The position numbers and the translations under genes were made by a program. From NCBI GenBank assembly GCA_009921175.1, contig RFYP01000004.1, forward strand, positions 1 through 42,052: a stretch of DNA of 42,052 nucleotides, read 5' to 3'. This DNA is from Flavobacteriia bacterium. GTDB taxonomy: Bacteria; Bacteroidota; Bacteroidia; Flavobacteriales; Flavobacteriaceae. The stretch's first letter is position 1; every line of letters begins with the position of its first letter. Below, one piece after another: positions 10,128 through 18,760 of this stretch. The notes beneath the pieces were generated by a model. It had not been told where the DNA came from. It saw nothing but the letters and a program-made list of their open reading frames with translations, and ran no database searches.

Positions 10128-10598
10128 TTAAGGGAGATTTTCGTTTTCTTTTTTGGCCGTTCTATTCATGATTTGGAGCGCATGTCGGTTAAAACGATCT
10201 TCTGCTACAAAAATTTGTAAAACTTTTTTGGCAGGGAGTTTTTTGAGTAATTCTTTGTTGCGGTCTTGTTTTTTATGGAGCATCAATTGTTCGAGGCTGT
10301 CGTATTCTTTGATAAAACGAGACACGTCTTTTTCGTTGAGCTTGTCTTGCTCTTTAAAGGCATTTTTTCGAAGTGCATACATGGGTTTTCTGCAGGCCTT
10401 AAAGATTTCGTCTTCAAATTGGTCAAAAATTGTCCAATAGATTTTTTCTTCTTCTGTGGTCATTTCACATTTTTCGGCGATGTAGGTGAGTTTAATCGCT
10501 TTCATCCGTTCATAACTCATATGGTGCTTTTGCGCATAGCCAAAGCCCGTAGTCAAAAGGAATAATAAGACGGTATTTTTATTGATCCAATTCAGCAT
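10128..10598 (-). CDS. small secreted Spy/CpxP-like protein (flavobacterial 'sensor of ECF-type sigma factor' type)
   Basis: Likely start is the internal Met (MLNWINKNTVLLFLLTTGFGYAQ = signal peptide) rather than the ORF-track start; charged helical body; third gene of the ECF operon. Confidence 0.65.
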   Translation of the reverse strand: MLNWINKNTVLLFLLTTGFGYAQKHHMSYERMKAIKLTYIAEKCEMTTEEEKIYWTIFDQFEDEIFKACRKPMYALRKNAFKEQDKLNEKDVSRFIKEYDSLEQLMLHKKQDRNKELLKKLPAKKVLQIFVAEDRFNRHALQIMNRTAKKENENLP

Positions 10599-11055
10599 AA
10601 TTCCAAGGATATGATAGTTCCGGATAGTAGTCCGGATCAAAGTTGTTAAGGGTATTAAGGGTTTCGTTTTCTTCAAACCCAAAGGCCATATTGTCGTAGG
10701 CATCCAAATAATCGATGGTGTTGTACATCAGCAATTCGTCTGCATAGCTAGACAGTAGTTCGTTGTCTGTGGTCTTGTTTTGTGTGGCAAAGGGGTTGGT
10801 CAGAAAAAAGAGAAGTAGGGCAGCGGCAGCGGTAAAGGTTTGAACAAGGGTTCTAAGTTGCCTATTTTCATTTTTCTCAGCATCAATACGGAGTTGGATG
10901 CGTTGATCGATTGTGTCAAAATAATCAGTAGGTACCTCAAAATTCGATTGGGATCTGTTTTTGTCTATTTTGACCCTCAAAAGTAAATTATCCTCCAAGG
11001 AGTCAAAGTAGTCCTTAGGTACCTTAAACGGATTATGTAGGGGGTTATTTTTCAT
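10579..11055 (-). CDS. hypothetical membrane protein, candidate anti-sigma factor
   Basis: 158 aa; two related repeats (HNPFKVPKDYFDSLEDNLLLRV / NFEVPTDYFDTIDQRIQLRI) before one TM helix (TFTAAAALLLFFLTNPF); overlaps the ECF sigma gene. Confidence 0.65.
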   Translation of the reverse strand: MKNNPLHNPFKVPKDYFDSLEDNLLLRVKIDKNRSQSNFEVPTDYFDTIDQRIQLRIDAEKNENRQLRTLVQTFTAAAALLLFFLTNPFATQNKTTDNELLSSYADELLMYNTIDYLDAYDNMAFGFEENETLNTLNNFDPDYYPELSYPWNYAELDQ

Positions 11056-11587
11056 CCAAAAACAGTTTAATTTTTTTTACCGCATGGTGATACGAGGCTT
11101 TGAGTCCTCCTTCGCTACAATCCAAAATCCGAGCAATTTCTTTAAATTTTAGATTGTCAAAGTACTTCATATTAAAAACCAAACGTTGTTTTTCGGGGAG
11201 TTTAGCGAGTGCTTGTTGGAGTTTAAGCGCTGCAGCATCTCCGTCAAAATACACATCAGATTCTAAGAGCTCGATTTTGTCTTCCAACATACTGCCGTTG
11301 TCCAGTCCTTTTCGTCGGGCTTGTTTGTTTAGAAAATCGATGGCCTGATGGGTCGCAATACGATACATCCAAGTAAAAATTTGGCTATCTCCCCTAAAAT
11401 TTCCAATGTTTTTAAAAATTTTAATAAAGGTTTCTTGCAGCACATCGTCAGCATCGTCATGGCCGAGCACCAATCGCCGTATATGCCAATAGAGCCGTTG
11501 CTTGTAGTTTTTTACAAGATGGGCAAAGGCAGCATCCCGGGTTTGGGAATCTTGCAGTGCAGCGATCAATAGTTCTTGCTCAGTCAT
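11045..11587 (-). CDS. RNA polymerase sigma factor, ECF/sigma-70 family
   Basis: 180 aa; region 2 HDDADDVLQETFIKIFKNIGNFRGDSQIFTWMYRIATHQAIDFLN, region 4 LAKLPEKQRLVFNMKYFDNLKFKEIARILDCSEGGLKASYHHAVKKIK. Confidence 0.95.
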   Translation of the reverse strand: MTEQELLIAALQDSQTRDAAFAHLVKNYKQRLYWHIRRLVLGHDDADDVLQETFIKIFKNIGNFRGDSQIFTWMYRIATHQAIDFLNKQARRKGLDNGSMLEDKIELLESDVYFDGDAAALKLQQALAKLPEKQRLVFNMKYFDNLKFKEIARILDCSEGGLKASYHHAVKKIKLFLDEK

Positions 11588-11593
11588 TTGGTT

Positions 11594-11601
11594 CTTAGAC
11601 G
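11594..11601 (-). promoter_or_regulatory. candidate ECF-type -10 element CGTCTAAG
   Basis: Minus-strand AAAC-N16-CGTCTAAG ending 7 nt before the ATG at 11587; resembles the CGTCTTAAG motif upstream of the second ECF gene. Confidence 0.25.
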
Positions 11602-11619
11602 ATTGAATAGCCCATTGGT

Positions 11620-13452
11620 TTAATGTGCTTTAATTTGTTGAAGCTTTACTAAGTTACTATAGGTTTCTCCTTTTTGGAGTAAAGCATCGTGTGTGCCCGA
11701 TTCTATGATTTTCCCGGCTTGCATGACAATAATGTTATCCGCTTTTTGAATGGTAGATAAACGGTGGGCGATGACCAAGGATGTTCTGTTTTTCATCAGA
11801 TTCTCTAAGGCCTTTTGAACCCATTGCTCGGAAGCGGTGTCCAAGGCCGATGTCGCTTCGTCCAGAATGAGTATTTGGGGATTTTTAAGGACGGCACGTG
11901 CGATGGAAAGTCGTTGCTTTTGCCCTCCAGAGAGCTTGTTGCCATTTTCGCCTATGGGTGTTTGGTAGCCTTGGGGCAACTGGCTTATAAATTCATGGGC
12001 ATGGGCGATTTTCGCTGCAGCGATGAGTTCTTCGTCCGTAGCTGTTTGTTTACCTACACGAAGGTTGTTGGCCACCGTATCGTTAAACAGGATGGGCTCT
12101 TGGGTGACCATACCAGTCATTTCATAAAGGGCAGATTTTTTTATTTTATCTATGGGGACTCCATCTAGTGTCAATGTGCCCGAAGTGATATCATAAAAAC
12201 GGTTTAAGAGGTTAGCGACTGTGGTTTTTCCACTTCCTGACTGCCCTACCAAGGCGACCGTTTCTCCTTTTTTGATCGTTAGGGAAAAGTTATTGATAAC
12301 AGGCGTTTCATGGCCATAGGCAAAGCTAACAGCATTAAATTCAATCTGATTTTCAAGGGTGTTTTTTTCAAGGGCACCCGGTGCATCTTTAAGCGGGTTT
12401 TCGGTCTGAAGAATTTCCAGTACACGGGCGGCGGCGGCATCTCCTTTACGGATACTGAAAATGGCTTTACTGATGCCTTTGGCTGGGGTGAGTATGTTAT
12501 AGGCCAAGCCCATATACACAATAAAGGTGGTCCCGTCGAGGTTTTGTTCAATCAAAACCATCCGTCCCCCATACCAAAGCAAGACCCCGATGATGGCGAT
12601 ACCCAAAAACTCACTCATGGGAGCCGACAGGTTGTTGCGGTGAAGCAGGGCATTGGAATAGTTGAAAAAACGTTGGGTAGAAGCTGCAAAACGTTGAATA
12701 AATAGTGGGCCGGCATTAAAGGTTTTGATGATTTTCTGTCCATTAACGGTTTCGTCTATGATAGACAGTAAATGCCCTTGCTCTTTTTGAACATAGTCTG
12801 ACTGTCGGCGTAATTGCTTGCCGATTAACGAGATGATAATTCCCGAAAGCGGAATAAACACAAGGACAAAAAGGGTCAGTTTGACACTGATGTTAAACAT
12901 GACCAATAGTGTAAACAGGATGGTGAGGGGTTCACGAACCAACAATTCTAGGATGGAGAGAAAAGAATTTTGAATTTCTATGACATCAGAGGCCATTCGT
13001 GCCATAAGATCGCCTTTTCGCTTTTCGGTAAAAAAGGCAACGGGTAACGAAATGATTTTTTTATACAGTGCATTGCGCAAATCCTTGAGCAGACCATTGC
13101 GCAAATAAGTGATAAAGTACAAGGCCAAGTAGTTGGCGAGGTTTTTGAGTAGAAATAGCACTAAAACAATTCCAATGACCAGCATCAGTGTTTGACTTGG
13201 GTCTATTTCCAAGAGGTTGGTTACGTGGTAGTTAAGTGCATCTTGAACAAAATTCTTTAAAGACCCTATGCCCTGATACACAGGAGGTTGAGCTACTGTC
13301 TTGGTTTGTTGAAAAAGCACATCGAGCATTGGTATAAAGGAGACAAAAGCGAGGGCGCTAAACAAGGCATAAAGAATATTGAATAGGACATTTAAAAGCG
13401 CATAAGCCGTATAGGGCTTGGCAAAAGACAATATTTTCTTAAAATAATGCAT
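11620..13452 (-). CDS. ABC transporter ATP-binding/permease protein (MsbA/lipid exporter-like)
   Basis: TM domain plus Walker A VALVGQSGSGKTTVANLL, signature KLSGGQKQRLSIARAVL, Walker B ILILDEATSALD. Likely start MHYFKKIL at 13452. Confidence 0.93.
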   Translation of the reverse strand: MHYFKKILSFAKPYTAYALLNVLFNILYALFSALAFVSFIPMLDVLFQQTKTVAQPPVYQGIGSLKNFVQDALNYHVTNLLEIDPSQTLMLVIGIVLVLFLLKNLANYLALYFITYLRNGLLKDLRNALYKKIISLPVAFFTEKRKGDLMARMASDVIEIQNSFLSILELLVREPLTILFTLLVMFNISVKLTLFVLVFIPLSGIIISLIGKQLRRQSDYVQKEQGHLLSIIDETVNGQKIIKTFNAGPLFIQRFAASTQRFFNYSNALLHRNNLSAPMSEFLGIAIIGVLLWYGGRMVLIEQNLDGTTFIVYMGLAYNILTPAKGISKAIFSIRKGDAAAARVLEILQTENPLKDAPGALEKNTLENQIEFNAVSFAYGHETPVINNFSLTIKKGETVALVGQSGSGKTTVANLLNRFYDITSGTLTLDGVPIDKIKKSALYEMTGMVTQEPILFNDTVANNLRVGKQTATDEELIAAAKIAHAHEFISQLPQGYQTPIGENGNKLSGGQKQRLSIARAVLKNPQILILDEATSALDTASEQWVQKALENLMKNRTSLVIAHRLSTIQKADNIIVMQAGKIIESGTHDALLQKGETYSNLVKLQQIKAH

Positions 13453-13454
13453 GG

Positions 13455-15170
13455 TTATATTCCTAAGGCCGTTTGTAAAAGATCGAGTTTTTTTTCGAGG
13501 GTTGCAAGTTGTTGCTCCCACTCTATGGTTTCAGAATAAGGTGCATTGAGGCTAAGGTAGAATTTTATTTTGGGTTCGGTACCGCTGGGTCGAAGCGCAA
13601 TTTGCCCATCGTTTTCGAGTGTAAAAATCAACACATCGGATTTAGGCAGGTTTAGGGCGCTCGTTTGTCCTGATTTTAGGTCGGTTTTATAGCCTGTTTT
13701 ATAGTCTGAAACCGAACGAACCGGAAAAGAAGCTATTTTTTGGGGAGGGGATGTGCGAAAGCTTTTCATCATGGCTTCAATTTCTAAACTTCCTAAGGGG
13801 CCCTTTTTGGTCAAAGAAATTAATCGTTCATGGTAAAGCCCAAACTTTTGATAGCATTTTTGGAGGTATTGGAAAAAGGTCATTCCTTGATGCTTGCACC
13901 AAACGCCAATTTCACAGGCCAAGAGACTAGCCGTAATAGCGTCTTTGTCACGGACATTACTGCCCACCATATAGCCATAGCTTTCTTCTCCACCACCCAC
14001 AAAATCGTATTGTGGATTTTTGTTGATGGCATCGGCGATCCACTTAAATCCCGTTAGGGTTTCATAGAGATGGACATCAAAAGCGGCGGCTAGTTTTCGC
14101 ATAACCGGAGAGGAAACGATAGTCGAAGCGATGGCATGTTGAGCGCTTAGGTTTCCTTGCGCTTGTAGGCGTTGGAGCAAAAAATGGGTCATGACCAACA
14201 TGGTTTGATTTCCATTGAGCAATACCAGTTCTCCCTGATTGTTTCGCACGGCAATACCCAGTCGGTCTGCATCCGGATCGGTTCCGATGACCATGTCGGC
14301 TTGTTTTTCTTCGGCCAGTTCGAGGGCCATTTTCAGGGCTTCGGTTTCTTCAGGATTGGGTGATATTACGGTCGGAAAATCCCCGTCGGGATGTTTTTGT
14401 TCACTAACGATATGTAAACTGGTGAAACCAGCTCGTTCTAAAACCTGCGGTAGCGCTGTGATGGAGGTACCGTGTAAAGGGGTAAATACAATCGTAAAGT
14501 GTTCTTTTCCCTCTTGGGGTATTTGTGCTGCTTGAAGTGCAGCATCCCAAAAAGCAGTGTCCGCTTCTTCCCCCAGGTAATGAATTTTGGAAGGGTCTGC
14601 TTTAAAATGGATCTCTGTATAATCCACTTGATCGATGGCGGCCATGATGGCGGCATCTTGTGGAGGGACGATCTGGCCACCGTCTTCCCAATATACTTTA
14701 TATCCATTGTATTCGGGTGGATTGTGCGAGGCTGTTAGGACAATACCGCATTGGGCTTTTAGGTGTTTTACGGCAAATGAAAGTTGTGGTGTGGGCCGTA
14801 ATTCGCTAAAAAGATAAACCTCAATACCGTTGGCCGAGAAGATTTCTGCTACCGTCTGTCCAAGTGTTTTACTATTGTGTCTGCAATCATAAGCAATGAC
14901 CACTTTGGGTGTGGTGGTGGTATACTGTGCTTTGAGGTAATTGGCCAGTCCCTGGGTGTTTTTTCCTAAGGTATATTTATTGATACGGTTTGTGCCGACC
15001 CCCATGATACCTCGCATCCCTCCGGTACCAAAGGCAAGGTCTTTGTAAAAGGCATCGGTTAGCGCTGGTTTATCCTTAGCGAGTTCTTTTACCGCTTCAA
15101 TGGTTTGATGATCAAACGGTGGGCGCAGCCAAGCGTCTATTTTTTTTTCCATTGCTAGGAGGTCAATCAT
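13455..15170 (-). CDS. phospho-sugar mutase (phosphoglucomutase/phosphomannomutase)
   Basis: 571 aa; FGTGGMRGIMGVGTNRIN, catalytic serine loop GIVLTASHNPPEYNGYKVYW, DPDADRLGIAV, LRPSGTEPKIKFY. Confidence 0.95.
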   Translation of the reverse strand: MIDLLAMEKKIDAWLRPPFDHQTIEAVKELAKDKPALTDAFYKDLAFGTGGMRGIMGVGTNRINKYTLGKNTQGLANYLKAQYTTTTPKVVIAYDCRHNSKTLGQTVAEIFSANGIEVYLFSELRPTPQLSFAVKHLKAQCGIVLTASHNPPEYNGYKVYWEDGGQIVPPQDAAIMAAIDQVDYTEIHFKADPSKIHYLGEEADTAFWDAALQAAQIPQEGKEHFTIVFTPLHGTSITALPQVLERAGFTSLHIVSEQKHPDGDFPTVISPNPEETEALKMALELAEEKQADMVIGTDPDADRLGIAVRNNQGELVLLNGNQTMLVMTHFLLQRLQAQGNLSAQHAIASTIVSSPVMRKLAAAFDVHLYETLTGFKWIADAINKNPQYDFVGGGEESYGYMVGSNVRDKDAITASLLACEIGVWCKHQGMTFFQYLQKCYQKFGLYHERLISLTKKGPLGSLEIEAMMKSFRTSPPQKIASFPVRSVSDYKTGYKTDLKSGQTSALNLPKSDVLIFTLENDGQIALRPSGTEPKIKFYLSLNAPYSETIEWEQQLATLEKKLDLLQTALGI

Positions 15171-16110
15171 CTGTTTTTTGATTAATGGTATACCGTTTAA
15201 GTTGACTTCGTTGTTTGATTAATAACTCGCCCAAAAATCCGGCGATAAAAAACTGGGTTCCCAAAAGCATCAGGGTTAAGGCAATAAAAAACTCCGGGCG
15301 TTGGGTAATCAGTCTTCCTTGAGGGCTAATAAAAAGTTTGTCCACGCCTAAATAAAGAGTTAATCCCAGCCCGATAATAAACATCAAGGTTCCTAAAAGG
15401 CCAAAAAAATGCATGGGACGTTTGCCAAAACGCTGTAAAAACCACAGGGTAATCAGATCCAAAAAGCCATTGACAAATCGGTCTGTACCGAATTTGGAGG
15501 ACCCAAATTTTCGGGCTTGGTGTTGAACGACTTGCTCGCCGATTTTGGTAAAACCTTCATGGGCGGCCAATACGGGTATATAACGATGCATTTCGCCGTA
15601 TACTTCGATGGTTTTGATCACCTCCTTTTTATAGGCTTTTAGTCCACAATTAAAATCGTGCAATCGAATTCCCGAGGCACGACGCGCCGCCCAATTAAAG
15701 AGCTTGGAAGGAATGTTTTTAAAAAGGATTGAATCGTACCGTTTTTTCTTCCAGCCCGAAATTAGATCGAGTTGCTCGTCTTTTAGTCGTTCGATCAGCG
15801 CCGGAATTTCTTCGGGAGAATCTTGAAGATCCGCATCCATCGTGACTACATAGGTTCCTTTGGCTTCTTTAAAACCAGCATGGAGAGCCTGAGATTTACC
15901 GTAATTTTTGGCAAAACAAAAGCCTTTTCGGTTGGCTTGTTGTTGGGCCAATTGGGTTATGATTTCCCAGGAGTCGTCACTACTTCCGTCGTCGATATAA
16001 ATAACCTCGTAACGGTAGTCCGTTTGGGCTAAAGCACGGCTTATCCAGTCGTCCAGTTCACGAAGGGATTCGGACTCATTGAGCAGGGGAATGACAATGG
16101 ATATATCCAT
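15163..16110 (-). CDS. glycosyltransferase family 2 (GtrB/DPM1-like) with C-terminal TM helices
   Basis: 315 aa; DISIVIPLLNESESL, VIYIDDGSSDDSW, YVVTMDADLQDSPEEI, two C-terminal hydrophobic segments. Confidence 0.93.
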   Translation of the reverse strand: MDISIVIPLLNESESLRELDDWISRALAQTDYRYEVIYIDDGSSDDSWEIITQLAQQQANRKGFCFAKNYGKSQALHAGFKEAKGTYVVTMDADLQDSPEEIPALIERLKDEQLDLISGWKKKRYDSILFKNIPSKLFNWAARRASGIRLHDFNCGLKAYKKEVIKTIEVYGEMHRYIPVLAAHEGFTKIGEQVVQHQARKFGSSKFGTDRFVNGFLDLITLWFLQRFGKRPMHFFGLLGTLMFIIGLGLTLYLGVDKLFISPQGRLITQRPEFFIALTLMLLGTQFFIAGFLGELLIKQRSQLKRYTINQKTDD

Positions 16111-16150
16111 AGGGCTTTTGGCTAAGCCACAAAAGTACGAAATTTGCCGT

Positions 16151-16675
16151 CTATTCGGGTCGAGAACGTTTGATGATCAATCCACCGATAAGCGAAACGA
16201 CAAAACCAAAAAACAATCCAAAAATTAGTCCAAAGGCACTGCGAATAAGCGGAGATGAAAAATTCTTTTGCATATCGATTATTCCGTCAACTTGTTCAAC
16301 GGACATTTCGGGGTTGCTTTGAAGCATTTGCTGTTTTTGAAATTCAAAAGCTTTGTCCATTACGTCTGGATCAATAAACTCGGAGAGTACAATGCCATAG
16401 AGGATGCCAATGATTGAACCGATTAGGGCAATACTCATCCCAACTTTTAGAGCTTGAGTCAGCGAAATAAACCCACCATTGTCTTTTCGGTATTCGATGA
16501 GTCCCCACATTAGGGTTCCGACTCCCAAAACTATATTGACTACAGTCACAGCGGTACCCCCTTGGTAGTGCATGTCTAAAAAATAGAGCATGATGGCAAA
16601 AATTACGACTAGGCCGCCATTAAGGCTGCCAAATTTCAGGGCATGGTCTTTGATGCCAATGTTTTTCAATTCCAT
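16151..16675 (-). CDS. DUF4199-like membrane protein
   Basis: 174 aa with several TM helices; FISLTQALKVGMSIALIGSIIGILYGIVLSEFIDPD pattern typical of flavobacterial DUF4199 proteins. Confidence 0.75.
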   Translation of the reverse strand: MELKNIGIKDHALKFGSLNGGLVVIFAIMLYFLDMHYQGGTAVTVVNIVLGVGTLMWGLIEYRKDNGGFISLTQALKVGMSIALIGSIIGILYGIVLSEFIDPDVMDKAFEFQKQQMLQSNPEMSVEQVDGIIDMQKNFSSPLIRSAFGLIFGLFFGFVVSLIGGLIIKRSRPE

Positions 16676-16765
16676 AGTTAAATTAAATTTGTTACCTCTA
16701 AATATATCATTTTTGAGTTAATTGCATAAAATTTTGAAGCGCTATTTTATTTTGAAAAAAACCTG

Positions 16766-16773
16766 TACATTTG
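16766..16773 (+). promoter_or_regulatory. Bacteroidota -7 promoter element TACATTTG upstream of rpmE2
   Basis: Matches TAnnTTTG, about 23 nt upstream of the rpmE2 ATG; no well-spaced -33 TTTG identified. Confidence 0.5.
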
Positions 16774-16795
16774 CAGACCAATTATTAAAACGATT

Positions 16796-17047
16796 ATGAA
16801 AAGTGGCATCCATCCTGACAACTATCGCCTAGTGGCGTTTAAAGATATGTCTAACGACGATGTATTTATTACCAAATCAACCGCCAACACCAAAGAGACC
16901 CTGGATGTTGATGGTGTTGAATATCCTTTGGTTAAACTTGAAATTTCGAGAACATCACACCCCTACTATACCGGAAAATCGAAGTTGGTAGATACGGCTG
17001 GACGTATCGATAAATTCAAAAACAAATACGCGAAGTTTAAAAAATAA
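16796..17047 (+). CDS. rpmE2: 50S ribosomal protein L31 type B
   Basis: 83 aa; [24 protein letters not shown]...[30 protein letters not shown]; no CxxC zinc motif (C-minus type). Confidence 0.96.
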   Translation: MKSGIHPDNYRLVAFKDMSNDDVFITKSTANTKETLDVDGVEYPLVKLEISRTSHPYYTGKSKLVDTAGRIDKFKNKYAKFKK

Positions 17048-17066
17048 TCAGCTTTTACAGCTAGTC

Positions 17067-17092
17067 AAAACCGTCCTTTGGGCGGTTTTTTT
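17067..17092. terminator. terminator between convergent rpmE2 and substrate-binding protein gene
   Basis: aaaaCCGTCC-ttt-GGGCGGtttttttt; A-tract on one side and T-tract on the other, compatible with bidirectional use. Confidence 0.75.
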
Positions 17093-18710
17093 ATTTCTTT
17101 TGGACATATTTTAGGTTAAGGGTATTGATGGGGTTCATGGTCATCCCTTTGACATTGGGCTGCAGAAAGCGAACTGCCTTGTCGTAATAAAGATTGATCA
17201 CTGGGTGGTTGGCCATGACGATGCTGTCAAGTTTTTGGTACACAGCCATTCTTTTTTTGGCCGATTTGATTCTAAAAGTGCTTTCAAAAAGGCTATCAAA
17301 ATCTACGTTACTAAAATGGGTATAGTTGGGACCATAGGGGGCAAAATTTTTGCTGTAAAAAAGACCCAGGTAATTTTCAGCATCCGGATAGTCTGCTATC
17401 CAACTGGCGCGAAACAGTTCGAGTTTACCCGAAGACTTGGCCTGGCGAAGGGTAGCCGTAGGCATTAAATCAATCTGTAAACGAACTCCAATTTTTTCCC
17501 ATTCTCTTTGGAGGTATTCGCAAAGATCCAGGTAGTTGGCATCGGTAGCAATTTTTAATACTGGCAAGGCTCCGTTTTCTTCCTCATAGTCTTTGATGAG
17601 TGTTTGTGCCAAGACTGGATTGTAGTTTATCCAGTTTTGTTGGGCATGTCCGGGCAATCCTTTAGGAATAAACCCCTTAAAAGCCGCAAACCCGATGTTG
17701 TTTCTCAAGTAATCAATCATTTGACTACGGTCAAAGCCCAAGCTAAGCGCCTGCCGCAACTGAAGGTCTTTCATCACCGGATGCTCGGTATCCATATAAA
17801 AGCCAATGTATTCGGTGTTGAGGTAAGGTCCCTGCTGCATGATGATTTTGTCCTTGTATTTGGGATGCAACAAACCGTCGGGGGTGAGTAGTTCGTCTTT
17901 GTATGAATTATCAAGTGAGTTCATAAAATCGAGCTTACCTTGTAAAAAGAGCATAAATTCACTTTGAAGGTCAGGGATAAATTGTACCGCTATGGCTTCT
18001 AAATAGGGCAATGGATTATCCTTAGCATCGCATTCAAAATAAGTAGGATTTTTGCGTAGCACCAGCTTGACACTTTCTTCCCAATATTTAAAGGAAAACG
18101 GCCCGGTACCCACGGGGTTGGACCGAAACTGATCGCCAAAATAGGCAACTGCTTCTCGAGGAACGACCGCACAATAGCGCATACTGAGCAGACCCAAAAA
18201 AGCAGGAAAGGGATTTTTAAGTTTAATTTCGAGGGTGTGGGGGCCAAGAGCCCGATAATACTCGACCCTTTGAAGAACCCATCCACCGGGAGAAGCGACC
18301 TTGGGGTCGGTCAACCGATCAAAACTATAGACAAAATCGGCAGCAGTGACTTTGCGTGTAATCGAATCGGAAAAGGCCGGCGAGGGATGGAAATACACAT
18401 CGTCTCGTAGATAAAAGGTATAAATAGTCCCGCTGGGGTCTATGTCCCAACCTTTGGCGATTTCGGGAACGACTTCCAAGGAGTCATTGAGCTGAACTAG
18501 GCTATTAAACAGTTGCTGAACCGCCCAGTTGTTTTGTGGATTTCGGGCAAAAGCCGGGTCCAGGCTGGTGATATTCCGGGCTTCGTTGTAGCGAAATACA
18601 TCCTGATCGGTAAAGGGGAGTTTGTGGTTTTGACAACTGAACAAAAAAAGCAACAGTCCCCACAGCAGTACAGGGTATAGAAAGGGTACATGGACCAGCT
18701 TTTTTTTCAT
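17091..18710 (-). CDS. ABC transporter substrate-binding lipoprotein, family 5 (OppA/DppA-like)
   Basis: 539 aa; lipobox LLFLFSC; WDIDPSGTIYTFYLRDDVYFHP, RQALSLGFDRSQMIDYL. Confidence 0.9.
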   Translation of the reverse strand: MKKKLVHVPFLYPVLLWGLLLFLFSCQNHKLPFTDQDVFRYNEARNITSLDPAFARNPQNNWAVQQLFNSLVQLNDSLEVVPEIAKGWDIDPSGTIYTFYLRDDVYFHPSPAFSDSITRKVTAADFVYSFDRLTDPKVASPGGWVLQRVEYYRALGPHTLEIKLKNPFPAFLGLLSMRYCAVVPREAVAYFGDQFRSNPVGTGPFSFKYWEESVKLVLRKNPTYFECDAKDNPLPYLEAIAVQFIPDLQSEFMLFLQGKLDFMNSLDNSYKDELLTPDGLLHPKYKDKIIMQQGPYLNTEYIGFYMDTEHPVMKDLQLRQALSLGFDRSQMIDYLRNNIGFAAFKGFIPKGLPGHAQQNWINYNPVLAQTLIKDYEEENGALPVLKIATDANYLDLCEYLQREWEKIGVRLQIDLMPTATLRQAKSSGKLELFRASWIADYPDAENYLGLFYSKNFAPYGPNYTHFSNVDFDSLFESTFRIKSAKKRMAVYQKLDSIVMANHPVINLYYDKAVRFLQPNVKGMTMNPINTLNLKYVQKK

Positions 18711-18724
18711 CGACGGGGTAATTG

Positions 18725-18732
18725 TATATTTG
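18725..18732 (+). promoter_or_regulatory. Bacteroidota -7 promoter element TATATTTG upstream of mtaB
   Basis: Matches TAnnTTTG, 29 nt before the likely ATG at 18761. Confidence 0.5.
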
Positions 18733-18760
18733 CATTAAAAATAAAGCTTTTCGCCAGTAT

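Noticed and set aside
12310-12705. 131-aa plus-strand ORF opposite the ABC exporter gene
   Set aside because: Antisense to the ABC transporter coding region; no independent support.
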